64,000 nt of DNA from JAEULH01 sp963746275 (GCA_963746275.1 CAVVAX010000008.1:1-64000); one strand, 5' to 3'. Shown: positions 1-8,742, numbered from the stretch's first letter. Made by a program: numbers and translations. Notes: generated by a model not told the origin, from the letters alone.

Positions 1-1
1 T

Positions 2-583
2 GTCCATAGAGAGGGTTGTGATTCTCTCGTGAGTCAAGTGACCGACGCGATCCAACGTTACGTCTCGATCAGAAGCGTGGTAATTGCGAGCAGAGGCCCT
101 TTTTACTTTACGGGAGAAGGTTTCGGGGTTGAGGGAAAGAATAGTTATTCTATTATTCCATCAGGCGGAACAGCTGGCACGCAAGCTGAAATGTTTCGTA
201 ACGGATATTCGAATTTTATCTCGAAACTTACCCATATGGAGAAATCTGTGGTATTCGTTATAGATTATCCTGAGTTAGGAGAGAATCCCGCCGGATGCTT
301 CTTTAAGCGGCCGCTAACGTTAAGTAAGAAGACCATTTCCAGCTGTAGTCAAGGTAAGGATAAGGTCTTGCATAGGCAAGATGTGTATCGTGAGATGGTT
401 TGGGGAATAAAGTCGGCTAATTACGATCTCAGGGTGTATGACGCGTTAGCAATATTTTGCGATGACACTAGTTGTTACGGAGTTCGCGATGGAAAGCTTT
501 ATTATTGCGATGACGATCACATTTCAATTTCGGGTAGTGAAGCGGTGTTAGATGATATGTTAAACAAGGGGTTGCTGGATTAA
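2..583 (+). CDS. SGNH-domain acyltransferase, C-terminal part (5' end outside window)
   Basis: The frame is open from the window edge, so the gene starts upstream; a GTG at 29 is only an internal candidate. The roughly 190 visible residues resemble the C-terminal SGNH hydrolase-like domain that follows acyltransferase-3 membrane domains in OafA/YrhL-type O-acyltransferases of surface polysaccharides. The clue is the final block, where a Cys-rich GKLYYCDDDHIS segment leads into SGSEAV, matching the D-x-x-H-x-S catalytic block of that domain. The gene is clearly more AT-rich than everything else outside the prophage cargo, suggesting recent transfer. It lies next to insertion sequences. Domain identity is inferred from this short motif and overall pattern; the membrane part is not visible. 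Confidence 0.6.
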   Translation, partial: VHREGCDSLVSQVTDAIQRYVSIRSVVIASRGPFYFTGEGFGVEGKNSYSIIPSGGTAGTQAEMFRNGYSNFISKLTHMEKSVVFVIDYPELGENPAGCFFKRPLTLSKKTISSCSQGKDKVLHRQDVYREMVWGIKSANYDLRVYDALAIFCDDTSCYGVRDGKLYYCDDDHISISGSEAVLDDMLNKGLLD

Positions 584-815
584 ATGTGGCTGAGCGAGAG
601 TAATTGGGCTTTTAATTTTCTAGCGCGTATCGCACACCTTGTACTAACCCCGCTTTATGCACTGCGGTACTTTAGTCTTGCCTGATGCACTGGTTGCATC
701 ATCTTCTGGTTGTGTCCAGGCATGGCGGGTTTGGCCGCTGTTAGCGGCGGATGCTGTGTGATTGGGCTGGCGGTTGACGGGATCGGGTGAAGGCGGGGCG
801 TGCTTGCCCCGGTGT

Positions 816-2156
816 TCATATGATCAGCCGCGGCAGGCGGCCGAGGGCCAGGTGCCAAACGGCTTGATCGGGGGCGCTGGTCGGCAGATGGATCTTGATC
901 TTGGATTTCATCTCGACGACGCGGGTGGCGGTCTTGATCAGACGGCCTCGCAGCGTGTCGAACTGGGCGACGCGCCAGGATGAACGTCGGGGCATCAGGG
1001 CGCGCAGGCTCCACAGGAGCCAATAGGCGCCGGCGTGCAGGAACAGCCGGAACTGGTTGGCGGTGGCCTTGGGGCAAGACGTGCGGTCGGCGGCGAGGTG
1101 GGTTTTCCAGGCCTTGATGTGGTTTTCCGCTTGGCCGCGCCGGCAATAGAGATCCTGATACAGCGATCGGCCGCTGCCGTGGTCGAGGCTGGTGACGACG
1201 AAGCGGGTATCGGTGCCGTCGCTGCCGGCCTCGACGCGGGCGATGATGCGGCGGACCCGGCTCCAGGTTTTGGCGGCGTCGTAGAACTCCTTGAAGCGGC
1301 GAACCTTGCCCGCGGCCGGAGCGGCCCTGAACCGGCCGGAGGTGCTGTCCTCGAGGCCGATGACGTGGCGCTTCAAGGTGCGGGTCGGGGCGAGGCCGAA
1401 CACGTAGTCGAGGCCGTTCGCCTCGCACCAGTCGAACACCTCCGGGCAGGCGTAGTGGCTGTCGGCGCGGACCAGGATCTGCACGTTCGGCCAGTTGGAG
1501 CGGATCGCCCGCGTCAGCCGGCGGAGAAACGCCCGGATCTCGACGCCGTTTGGCCGTCTCGCCGGGCGCAGGAGCGCCGTGACGAAGCGACCATCGGCAT
1601 CGAAGACGACGATCGGCTGGAAGCCGTAGTCGTCGTAGTGAGCGTTGAACAGCCGCAGCTGCTGGCCGCCGTGCACCGCATCGAAGGTGTCGTCGATGTC
1701 GAGCGTGATCCGCCGCGGCACCTGGCGAAACGAGCCGCAGTAGACGTCTACCAGGGCCCGGGCCAGACGCAGCAGCGTCCGTTTGTCGGGCAGGTTCTCC
1801 AGCCGCGAGATGGTCGACTGCGAGCACAGATCCCGATCCGATGGCAGACGTTCGAGCGCCAGCTTGAACAGCGGATCGGTGCGCAGGCCGACGGCGTCGT
1901 TGCCGTCCTCGTAGCCGGCGGCGATCATCAAGAGGCGGAAGCGGATGATGTCGGCGACCGTATGCAGGGTACTGCCCGGATCACGCGGATCGTCGATGCA
2001 GGCGGCCAGCCGCTCGGCGACGTTCAGCCGCTGCTCGATCTCGCGCAGAACCAACAGACCGCCGTCGGACGACAGCCGGCCGCCGTCGAAGCGGGCAACG
2101 ACCGCCTTGCCCTCAACCGGTGACAGGTCAGGCAGCGGCAGGGTAGGATCAACCAT
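816..2156 (-). CDS. IS1380-family transposase
   Basis: DDE transposase of about 446 residues, full length for IS1380. The N-terminus has the family block FDGGRLSSDGGLLVLREIE, followed by LDIDDTFDAVHG with the first catalytic Asp, then VRADSHYACPEV with the second, and near the C-terminus YCRRGQAENHIKAWK with the catalytic Glu. ADRTSC and ANQFRLFLHAGAYWL are also typical. I chose the ATG giving MVDPTLPLP because homology begins just after it; an in-frame ATG 14 codons upstream is possible. The frame is intact, so this copy may be active. I could not find a convincing terminal inverted repeat or target duplication by eye, so the element ends are not given. Confidence 0.93.
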   Translation of the reverse strand: MVDPTLPLPDLSPVEGKAVVARFDGGRLSSDGGLLVLREIEQRLNVAERLAACIDDPRDPGSTLHTVADIIRFRLLMIAAGYEDGNDAVGLRTDPLFKLALERLPSDRDLCSQSTISRLENLPDKRTLLRLARALVDVYCGSFRQVPRRITLDIDDTFDAVHGGQQLRLFNAHYDDYGFQPIVVFDADGRFVTALLRPARRPNGVEIRAFLRRLTRAIRSNWPNVQILVRADSHYACPEVFDWCEANGLDYVFGLAPTRTLKRHVIGLEDSTSGRFRAAPAAGKVRRFKEFYDAAKTWSRVRRIIARVEAGSDGTDTRFVVTSLDHGSGRSLYQDLYCRRGQAENHIKAWKTHLAADRTSCPKATANQFRLFLHAGAYWLLWSLRALMPRRSSWRVAQFDTLRGRLIKTATRVVEMKSKIKIHLPTSAPDQAVWHLALGRLPRLII

Positions 2157-2198
2157 GGCGGGTGGGCGCTCCGGAAACGACGTGGATGGCTTCGACAA

Positions 2199-2625
2199 CC
2201 GAATCCTAGTAACCCCACGGCGCTCGGCTGCTCGCGGCTGCGTGGCGAAATCATCGAGATCAGAGGGAATGACCGGCGCCCTCGTCCCTCAGCGGGGGCG
2301 GCCCGCGTCGTTCAGCAGCCAATCGCAGGGATGGCTGGAGATCCGCTGCTCGACGCTCTCCAGGGCCTGCGTCAGCGGTAACGCCGCGTAGCGGCGGAGG
2401 TGGGCGATGACGCCGCGGTCGTCGCCGCGGAAGTCCAACCACGAAGCCCGAACAACCAGGCGCCATTTCAACAGCCTGTTAGGGCGGCCGGCTGCTCGTC
2501 TCCAGCATTTTACGTCTGGTTCGCGTGGGGTCATTTGCTGGCGCTGAGGCTGGCTACCGTCGTTGCCACCGTCGTTTGGCCGAGAGTTTTCCACCTCCTG
2601 GGACGCTCCGGGCGGAGTCCGGCTG
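2199..2625. other. Inter-transposase debris, no recognised gene
   Basis: About 430 bases between two transposase genes. The only long open frame is a 101-residue minus-strand frame (2289-2594) with no recognisable domain; I do not call it a gene. Near 2467-2478 lies TTCAACAGCCTGTTAG, and a near-identical TTCAGCAGCCTGCTAG lies at about 3304-3319 on the other side of the IS5-type remnant, in the same orientation. Such AACAGGCTGTT cores occur at ends of IS5/IS1182-type elements, so this stretch is probably left over from a second insertion. Confidence 0.4.
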
Positions 2626-3243
2626 TCACGCCGGGGCTTTCAGCAGCTTCGGCAGCCGGACGAGGTTGTAGGCGGCCATGGCGAAAGTGAACTGCCAGTC
2701 GATCACGGAAGTCCTGCTCGCCGTTGCGCCCCGCATCCGCCGGCGGGCCGGACGCTCCTTGGGGCGGAAGCTCTTGGTGCTGGCCCACGCCTCCAGCAGC
2801 GTGCCGTCCACCGAGAAGTGCTCGCCAGACAGAAGCCGCTTCACCTGCGGCTGCGCCAGCACCCCGGCCAGGACCTTCACCGCCACATCGCCCGCCAACA
2901 GCCGGTCGCGGTTCTTGGTGAAGGTGGTCGCATCCCACACCGGATCGTCGATGCCGAGACCGACGAACCAACGAAACAGAAGGTCGAACTCGATCCGCTC
3001 CACCAGCTGGCGGTCGGAGCGGATCGAGTAGAACGCCTGCAACAAGAGCGCCCGCAGCAGCCGCTCCGGCGGAACCAACTCCCGGCCATGCGGCGAATAC
3101 AAAGCGTCGAAGTCGCCCGAAAGCCCGGCCAGCGCCGCATCGACGACGCCGCGGATCAGCCGCAGCGGATGATCCTCCGGGATCCGCTTCTCCAGATCCA
3201 CGTAGCTGAACAGCGTCCCCCGAACCGTGTCGCTCCCGCGCAT
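2626..3243 (-). pseudogene. IS5-type transposase with internal deletion
   Basis: The first about 145 residues are the conserved N-terminal half of an IS5/IS1182-type transposase: RGSDTVRGTLFSYVDLEKRI, then the SIRSDRQLVE region, FTKNRDRLL and EHFSVDGTLLEAWAS followed by KSFRPK. The protein then jumps to the extreme C-terminus WQFTFAMAAYNLVRLPKLL. Everything between, including most of the DDE core, is gone. Right at the junction a second frame reads GRNGEQDFR, a motif that normally follows KSFRPK, so a frame change accompanies the deletion. About 205 residues remain of the usual 350 or so. It cannot encode an active enzyme. It sits between an IS1380 copy and broken chromosomal genes, marking this spot as an insertion hot spot. 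Confidence 0.85.
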
Positions 3244-3316
3244 CCCGACCTCCAGCCACCAACCCGGACCCAGGAATCACGAACGGGCGAAAACCGCCAC
3301 CCTCTTCAGCAGCCTG

Positions 3317-3636
3317 CTAGACCCGTGCGTCGCGCGGGTGATCGACGTAAGTACTAGCGCCCTCATCCAGCAGCCGCTCGCTGGCCAAGGCGGTGAAGGC
3401 CTGTGGCGAGAGGTTGGGGCGCAGCCGAGGGAGGCGCAGTTGACGCCGTAGTGGATCCGCGGATTCGCGCAGATCGGGCGCAGGATGCGGTGCTCGATGT
3501 CATCGAGGCTCACCGGCTCGCCCTCCACCGCCATCAGTGCTTTGCCCCACCGCCCACCGGCGAACAGGCCGGGCGAGATGTCGATCGCGGATGCTGGCCA
3601 CCGGTAGTGGTCGATGATCAGCTTGACCGTCATCAA
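3317..3636 (-). pseudogene. DUF547-domain protein fragment
   Basis: The reading TVKLIIDHY, then EGEPVSLDDIEHRILRP and NPRIHYGVNCASLGC, is the core of DUF547 proteins, whose function is unknown. After SLGC the frame must change to continue as PNLSPQAFTALASERLLDEG and VDHPRDARV to a stop at 3317. The N-terminal half is missing, so this is a 5'-truncated gene as well as frameshifted. The IS5-type remnant begins just beyond its 3' end. Truncation is probably genuine, caused by insertion-sequence activity; the single frame change could be sequence error. Confidence 0.65.
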
Positions 3637-3696
3637 TTCAGTTATGGGCTTCCGTACGCGCCGGGCGTCATCGGGCGGCGGCGCCGCGATCGTGCC

Positions 3697-3915
3697 TCAG
3701 CCGTTAACGATCGCCCCTAGCGCTGCTTTAGTGCAGCCGCTGAGCAGGCACAGGGCCGAGTGAGAGGGCGACGTTGGCGGAGGCGTTCAGGCGCTCGCCG
3801 TCCTGGAGCGGGGTCAGCGTCTGCAGGCTGAACGCCGAGAAGGTGGTGAAGCCGCCGAAGATCCCGGTCATGATGAACTGGCGCTCCGCGCTCGTCGAGC
3901 GGTCCATGGCCGCGA
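3697..3915 (-). pseudogene. crcB: CrcB/Fluc fluoride channel, C-terminal fragment
   Basis: The segment MTGIFGGFTTFSAFSLQTL carries the GGFTTFSTFS signature of Fluc fluoride channels, which export fluoride across the inner membrane as dual-topology dimers. Only the third and fourth membrane segments are represented; the N-terminal half is absent. After NVALS a one-base frame change is needed to read on through CLLSGCTKAALGAIVNG to a stop at 3697. With half of the channel missing it should be non-functional. Another fragment in the insertion-rich first 4 kb. Confidence 0.55.
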
Positions 3916-4017
3916 TCGTACGGGCGCGGTGGCACGAGCAACGCCGCCGGGGGCATCGCCGGCAGGGCAGCCGCAGGCAGGGGGCCAGGGCCTGACAGGG
4001 CAGGGGGAGGTACACGC

Positions 4018-4791
4018 ATGGAGATCGTCAGGCTGTCGCTGGCGGAGGGCGCCGCCGCCGCGCGCGGGGTCGCCGTCGTCATCGACGTCTTTCGCGCCTT
4101 CACCTGCGAGCCGCTGCTCTACGCCTGCGGTGCGGAGCGGATCGTGCTGGAAGGCGACATCGGCCGCTGCCTCGGCTGGAGAGACAGGGCGCTCACCCGC
4201 GGGGTGCCCAGGCCGGTCCTCGCCGGTGAGCACAACGAGCTGCCCATCGACGGCTTCGACCTGACCAATTCACCGTACCTCATCCTGCGCCATGGCCGGG
4301 CCATGTTCGAAGGCCGCACCGTCGTCCACCGCACCACCTCCGGCGTCACCGGCGCCATCGCCGCGCTGGCGGGCGCGGAGCGGGTCTACCTCGCCTCCTA
4401 CCTCACCGCCCGGGCCACCGCCGCCGTCGTCCGGGCGCAGCAGCCAGCCCTCGTCAGCATCGTCGCCATGGGCATCCGCTCCAAGGAGCCGGCGCCCGAG
4501 GACGAGCGTTGCGGCGACTACATCGCGGCGCTGCTCGACGGCTCGTTCTACGATCATCTCGCCGCCGTCATCGAGATCGTCGGCCACGAGACGGCGCAGA
4601 AGTTCCTCCGCGGCGACAAGGCGTACCTGCCGAAGGAGGACCCGTTGCTGTGCCTGCAGCGCGACCTGTTCGACTTCGCCCTGGAGGCGCGCGCCGGCGC
4701 CGACGGCGTCGAGGCCGTCCGGGTCTATCCGGATCCCGCTCCAAATCCCGCCCCGGATCCCGCCACAGCGGGGAGTTGGCCTGAGGATTGA
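4018..4791 (+). CDS. 2-phosphosulfolactate phosphatase-like (ComB family) protein
   Basis: The 257-residue protein opens with VVIDVFRAFTCEPLLYACGA, continues through LAGEHNELPIDGFDLTNSP and has VVHRTTSGVTGAI: these are the three conserved blocks of the Mg-dependent ComB phosphatase family. ComB proper removes phosphate from 2-phosphosulfolactate in coenzyme M synthesis, but bacterial relatives are widespread without that pathway and their substrate is unknown. ATG start. It is the first of three genes in the same direction (4018-6710) with a 70-base gap to the next, so it may be co-transcribed with the cytidylyltransferase/HAD fusion. The proline-rich tail of about 20 residues is not conserved in the family. 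Confidence 0.75.
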   Translation: MEIVRLSLAEGAAAARGVAVVIDVFRAFTCEPLLYACGAERIVLEGDIGRCLGWRDRALTRGVPRPVLAGEHNELPIDGFDLTNSPYLILRHGRAMFEGRTVVHRTTSGVTGAIAALAGAERVYLASYLTARATAAVVRAQQPALVSIVAMGIRSKEPAPEDERCGDYIAALLDGSFYDHLAAVIEIVGHETAQKFLRGDKAYLPKEDPLLCLQRDLFDFALEARAGADGVEAVRVYPDPAPNPAPDPATAGSWPED

Positions 4792-4861
4792 CGCCCGGTG
4801 TCGGCTAGGCCTATCGCTACCCTGCCGCCAGCTCCTTCGACGTAAAGCACACGAGATCCCC

Positions 4862-6016
4862 ATGCCCATCGCCATCATTCCCGCGCTCGCCGAGGCCGGC
4901 ATCGCCCTCGACCGCCCGTTTGCCGGCCGGCCGCTGCTGGTGCATTCAATCGAGCAGGCCCGGCTCGCCCCGCGCATCGCCCGCACCATCGTCGTCACAG
5001 ACGACGGCGTGCTGGTCAGGCTTGCCGAGCGCGCCGGCGCGGAGGTGGTCGCTGCGGCAGGCGCCGGCGACAGCGATGCGGCGGCGGCGCGGGCGGGGCA
5101 GTTTCTGGCCGAGGCGGACGACGGAGAGCGGCTTTGCGTCATCCTCGATCCCAGCCGGCCGTTGCGCACGCCGGAAATGATCGAGGGCGCCCTTGACCAC
5201 CTCGCCGGGCGCGGCGGCGACAGCTTGCTCAGCGTCCACGAGACGGCGGAGACCCTGTGGGCCCTGGACACGAGCGGCTTCGGACTTCTGGAGGAGGACG
5301 CACCAAGGCCGCGTGGCCCGCGGCCCGGCCTCGCCGAGAATCGCGCCATCGTCATCACCACCGTGGCCCAGCTCCGCGACTGGGCCGTGCCGTTTGGCGG
5401 GCGGATCGTCCTTCACCGCATTCCCCGCGCCTACGCCTTGCAAGTGCGCGACGAGGAGGCCTGGTGCGCCGGCGAGGCGCTCCACCGGCGGCTCTGGGCG
5501 GGGCGCGCCGCCGCGCCGCTCGCCGCCATCCGCCTGCTCGTCTTCGATTTCGACGGGGTGATGACCGACAACCGCGTCGTCGTCTTCGAGGACGGCCGCG
5601 AGGGCGTGCTCTGCAGCCGTGGCGACGGCATGGGGATGGACCGGCTCAGGGCCTCCGGGCTGCCGGTGGCGGTCATCTCCAAAGAGGGGAACCCGGTGGT
5701 CACCGCGCGCTGCCGCAAGCTCAAGATCCCCTGCATCCAGGGTGTGGGCGACAAGCTGCCGGTGCTCAGCGGCATCGTCGCCGACCAGGGCATCACCCTG
5801 GCCGATGTCGCCTACATGGGTAACGACATCAACGACCTGGAGTGCATGCAGGCGGTGGGCCTGGCCATCGCCCCGGCGGACGCGGAGCCAGAGATCCTCC
5901 GCATCGCCGGCCTCGTCACCATCGCCAAGGGCGGCTTTGGCGCGGTGCGCGAGGTCGCCGACCTCATCGTCGCCGCCCGCGATGGCGAGCCGGATGCGGC
6001 CCGGGTGTCCGCTTGA
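4862..6016 (+). CDS. Cytidylyltransferase-like domain fused to KdsC-type HAD phosphatase
   Basis: About 384 residues in two domains. Residues 1-215 have the layout of NeuA/KdsB-type CMP-sugar synthases (start IAIIPA, later ILDPSRPLRTPEMI), but the usual R-x-G-S-K nucleotide-binding loop is replaced by ALAEAGIALDRPF. Residues 220-375 are a canonical KdsC/NeuA-tail HAD phosphatase: LLVFDFDGVMTDN with both catalytic Asp, AVISKEGNPVV as the second motif, and YMGNDINDLECM as the metal-binding end. In NeuA-type fusions this phosphatase acts on acylneuraminate or related nonulosonate-9-phosphate. Here the phosphatase looks active and the transferase doubtful. ATG at 4862 was chosen because homology starts immediately. 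fzlA follows 25 bases on. Confidence 0.8.
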   Translation: MPIAIIPALAEAGIALDRPFAGRPLLVHSIEQARLAPRIARTIVVTDDGVLVRLAERAGAEVVAAAGAGDSDAAAARAGQFLAEADDGERLCVILDPSRPLRTPEMIEGALDHLAGRGGDSLLSVHETAETLWALDTSGFGLLEEDAPRPRGPRPGLAENRAIVITTVAQLRDWAVPFGGRIVLHRIPRAYALQVRDEEAWCAGEALHRRLWAGRAAAPLAAIRLLVFDFDGVMTDNRVVVFEDGREGVLCSRGDGMGMDRLRASGLPVAVISKEGNPVVTARCRKLKIPCIQGVGDKLPVLSGIVADQGITLADVAYMGNDINDLECMQAVGLAIAPADAEPEILRIAGLVTIAKGGFGAVREVADLIVAARDGEPDAARVSA

Positions 6017-6041
6017 GCCGGCTTTGGGTATAGTGTCGGCC

Positions 6042-6710
6042 ATGCGCACGCTCTACCACCTCTGGCTGTCGGCCCCGTGCCGGAAGGTCCGCCTAGTCCT
6101 CGGCGAGAAGAAGCTGGAAGCCGACTGCCGCATCGAGCCGGTGTGGGAGCGGCGCGAGGCCTTCCTGACCATGAACCCCGCCGGCGAAGTGCCGGTCATG
6201 GTCGAGCCTGACGGGACCATCCTCTGCGACGGCGCCGCCATTGCCGAATACCTCGACGAGACGACGCCGATCCCGCCGCTGAACGGCTCGACGCCGCTGG
6301 AGAGGGCCGAGGTGCGCCGCCTCGTCGGCTGGTTCGGCGGCAAGTTCAACGACGAGGTGACGGCCAACCTGGTCGGCGAGAAGGTGCTGAAGCGGCTGAT
6401 GCGCACCGGTTATCCCAGCTCGGACGCGATCCGCGCCGGGCTCGGCAACATCCGCTACCACCTGGACTACATCGGCTTTCTCGCCGAGCGGCGGAACTGG
6501 CTGGCCGGCAGGAGCCTCAGCCTCGCCGACATCACCGCCGCGGCGCACCTCTCCTGCATCGACTACATCGGCGACGTCCCCTGGGCGCACAACGACAGCG
6601 CCAAGACCTGGTACGCCCGGATCAAGTCGCGGCCGTCGTTCCGTTCCATCCTCGCCGACACCGTCCCCGGGATCGCCCCGGTCGAGACCTACGCCAACCT
6701 CGATTTCTGA
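6042..6710 (+). CDS. fzlA: GST-fold protein, probable FtsZ-binding division protein FzlA
   Basis: 222 residues with a thioredoxin-like N-terminal domain (LYHLWLSAPCRKVRLVLGEK) and an all-helical C-terminal GST domain ending in WLAGRSLSLADITAAAHLS and KSRPSFRSILAD. The C-terminus YANLDF and the DYIGDVPWA block resemble FzlA, the GST-like alphaproteobacterial protein that binds FtsZ filaments, curves them and is required for constriction; its last residues are functionally important. Ordinary glutathione transferases share the fold, and the assignment rests on remembered family pattern. ATG start; no classical catalytic Ser or Tyr environment is obvious near the N-terminus. Last gene of the 4018-6710 cluster. 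Confidence 0.62.
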   Translation: MRTLYHLWLSAPCRKVRLVLGEKKLEADCRIEPVWERREAFLTMNPAGEVPVMVEPDGTILCDGAAIAEYLDETTPIPPLNGSTPLERAEVRRLVGWFGGKFNDEVTANLVGEKVLKRLMRTGYPSSDAIRAGLGNIRYHLDYIGFLAERRNWLAGRSLSLADITAAAHLSCIDYIGDVPWAHNDSAKTWYARIKSRPSFRSILADTVPGIAPVETYANLDF

Positions 6711-6724
6711 CGTTCGTGCCCCTC

Positions 6725-6925
6725 ACCCGGGGCTCCGGATGGATGACCGCGACGGGCGCGGTCATGACGGAAGGAGAGGGCGGTCGCCATAGCACCAGCC
6801 GTCATGGCCGTACTTGTTACGGCCGGCCAGTTGCGGCCAACCAGGAGTTTCTTTCGTCGCCTGAACGTTGACATGGATGACGGCAACACGTGTCGACGAG
6901 CGCGGTCATGACGAGAAGAGCGAGC
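6725..6925. repeat. Degenerate intergenic palindromic repeats (GTCATG...CATCCAC family)
   Basis: The gap between fzlA and the convergent TPR gene holds decayed copies of a dispersed motif: GGATGACCGCGACGGGCGCG then GTCATGACGG, CGTCATGGCCGTACTTGTTA then CGGCC, and a third with GGATGACGGCAACACG. Better copies are at 14.7-15.0, 28.5 and 50.1 kb. No gene is seen here. Converging genes on both sides would suit a transcript-end or neutral repeat location. Confidence 0.6.
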
Positions 6926-6945
6926 CGTTCGGCACCCGCCAGCCG

Positions 6946-7713
6946 TCACGGCCGGCGCTGCGCCATGGCGTCGAGGTTGGCGCGGGCGGCCGCGGCGGCC
7001 GCCGTTTTGGGTGCTGCGGCCAGCAGCGCCTCCCAGTCGGCGCGGGCGCCGCTGCGATCGCCGCGAAAAGCGCGAAGGATGCCGCGCTCGAGCAGGGTTT
7101 CGGGGTGGTGGGGCTCGAGGCCTAGAGCCCGCTCCAGGTCGGCCGCGGCCGCGTCCATCCGCTCGAGCCGGCGCAGGGCGCTGGCGCGGAAGGCGTAGGC
7201 GTCCGCCGAGGAGGGCTCCAGGACGATGGCGCGGTCGAGCTCGGCGACGGCCTCCTTGTAGCGGCCGAGCTCGGCCAGGGCCGCCGCCTTGTCGAGGCGC
7301 AAGCCGGCGTCCTCAGGGGCTATGGGGATGGCTCGGTCGAGCAGGGCTACCGCCCGCTCCGGTGAGCCCTTCAGCAGCCATGCGCCGGCGGCCTGGTCGA
7401 GCAGGGCCGCACGCAGATCCGGCCGCGCCGGCTCGGCGGCGAGCTGTTCGAAGTGCTGCGCCCCCTCCTCGAACCGCCCGAGCCGCACCAGCGCGACGCC
7501 TGCGCAGTGCCCGGCCGGCGCGCCACCGCCAGCCTTGCTCCTGGCTTCGGCCTGATCCAGGGCCCGGCCGGGGTCGGCGTCGGCGAGCGTCATGCAGCCG
7601 CGATACCAGGCTTCGCCGTCGGCCTCGCCGGCCACAACGGCCGGCGCTGTCAGCGCAAGCGCGAGCGCCACCACGCCGGTGGCGAGGGCGGGACTTCGGC
7701 TGCGCAGGCGCAT
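6946..7713 (-). CDS. Periplasmic TPR-repeat protein
   Basis: 255 residues. An N-terminal signal peptide is visible: basic MRLRSRS, hydrophobic core LATGVVALALALTAPAVVA, probable cleavage after VVAG. The mature part is built of tetratricopeptide units, for example GRYKEAVAELDRAIVLEPSS, DAAAADLERALGLEPHHPE, and a less regular front half (GRFEEGAQHFEQLAA). TPR proteins form scaffolds for protein partners, so this is probably a periplasmic adaptor; no enzyme domain is present. Its ATG is divergent from the SDR gene with only about 50 bases between, so promoters must overlap there. Specific role not known. Confidence 0.8.
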   Translation of the reverse strand: MRLRSRSPALATGVVALALALTAPAVVAGEADGEAWYRGCMTLADADPGRALDQAEARSKAGGGAPAGHCAGVALVRLGRFEEGAQHFEQLAAEPARPDLRAALLDQAAGAWLLKGSPERAVALLDRAIPIAPEDAGLRLDKAAALAELGRYKEAVAELDRAIVLEPSSADAYAFRASALRRLERMDAAAADLERALGLEPHHPETLLERGILRAFRGDRSGARADWEALLAAAPKTAAAAAARANLDAMAQRRP

Positions 7714-7764
7714 GGGGCTCCTATACCGACGGCTGGCGGGACCTTACATTCCCCGCCATACGGG

Positions 7765-8742
7765 ATGAAGGCAAGCGGCAGGACAGGCGGGGCGGGGCGA
7801 TTGAGCACAGAGGAACCGAACGGCGGCAGGCCGAGGCTGTTCTGCTTCGGCTTTGGCTTCAGCGCCGAGGCATTGTCGGCAAGGCTCGGACCGCTCGGGT
7901 GGACGATCGCCGGCACCTGCCGCGGCGAGGACAAGCGCCGGCGGCTCGAAGCAGCGGGTTTCGAGGCGCACCTGTTCGACCGGGGCCGGCCGCTGGCCGA
8001 CCCTGCGCGGGCGCTGGCGGAGACGACGGCGCTGCTGGTTTCGGTGCCGCCGGACGCTGCCGGCGATCCGGTTCTCGATCACCACGCCGTGGACATCGCG
8101 GCCCTCGCCCCCCACTGGATCGGCTACCTCTCCACAACCGGGGTCTACGGCGACACCGGCGGCGCGCTGGTGGACGAGACCACGCCGCTTCGCCCGACCT
8201 CCGGGCGCAGCCGAAGGCGCGTCGCCGCCGAAGAGGCATGGCTCGCCCTCGGCCGAAGCCATGGCCTCGCCGTGCACGTCTTCCGCCTCGCCGGCATCTA
8301 CGGCCCTGGGCGGAGTATCTTCACCCAGGTGCGGACGGGGCAGGCGCGCCGCATCGCCCGGCCGGGGCATCTGTTCTCGCGCATCCACGTCGATGACATC
8401 GCCAGGGTCGTCGAGGCGTCGATGGCCCGCCCGTCGCCCGGCGCGGTTTACAACGTCTGTGACGACGAACCGGCGGCGCAGGCCGACGTTGTCGCTTTCG
8501 CCTGCGAGCTCCTCGGCCTTTCGCCGCCGCCTGTCGTGGACTTCGCCGACGCGGCCAAGGAGATGTCGCCCATGGCGCTGAGCTTCTGGGCCGACAATCG
8601 GCGGGTCGACAACACCCGGATCAAACGGGAGCTGGGCGTCGCCCTAGCCTTTCCGGACTACCGTACGGGGCTGTGCGCCGTCCTCGTTGCGGAACGGGCG
8701 GCCGTCGCCGCGCGTGGAACCGGCGGAACCGGCCCGGGTTAA
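7765..8742 (+). CDS. NAD(P)-dependent SDR/epimerase-like protein (YeeZ type)
   Basis: About 325 residues of extended short-chain dehydrogenase fold. The N-terminal dinucleotide loop reads LFCFGFGFSAEALSARL; the middle has GYLSTTGVYGDTGGALVDE, and the C-terminal part has IHVDDIARVV followed by GAVYNVCDDEPA, typical of atypical SDRs such as YeeZ. The canonical Y-x-x-x-K pair is not obvious: EEAWL takes the place where it would be expected, common in this atypical subgroup whose substrates are unknown. I give the ATG at 7765; a TTG at 7801 right before the homologous part is an alternative. No operon partner: the TPR gene is divergent and the CBS gene follows after 113 bases. Confidence 0.72.
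   Translation: MKASGRTGGAGRLSTEEPNGGRPRLFCFGFGFSAEALSARLGPLGWTIAGTCRGEDKRRRLEAAGFEAHLFDRGRPLADPARALAETTALLVSVPPDAAGDPVLDHHAVDIAALAPHWIGYLSTTGVYGDTGGALVDETTPLRPTSGRSRRRVAAEEAWLALGRSHGLAVHVFRLAGIYGPGRSIFTQVRTGQARRIARPGHLFSRIHVDDIARVVEASMARPSPGAVYNVCDDEPAAQADVVAFACELLGLSPPPVVDFADAAKEMSPMALSFWADNRRVDNTRIKRELGVALAFPDYRTGLCAVLVAERAAVAARGTGGTGPG

Noticed and set aside
816..2260. Terminal inverted repeats of the IS1380 copy
   Set aside because: GGGGTTA-type matches on both sides are in the same orientation and too short; I could not define ends.
2289..2594. 101-residue minus-strand ORF as a gene
   Set aside because: No start signal, no domain, and it spans an IS-end-like motif; more likely debris.
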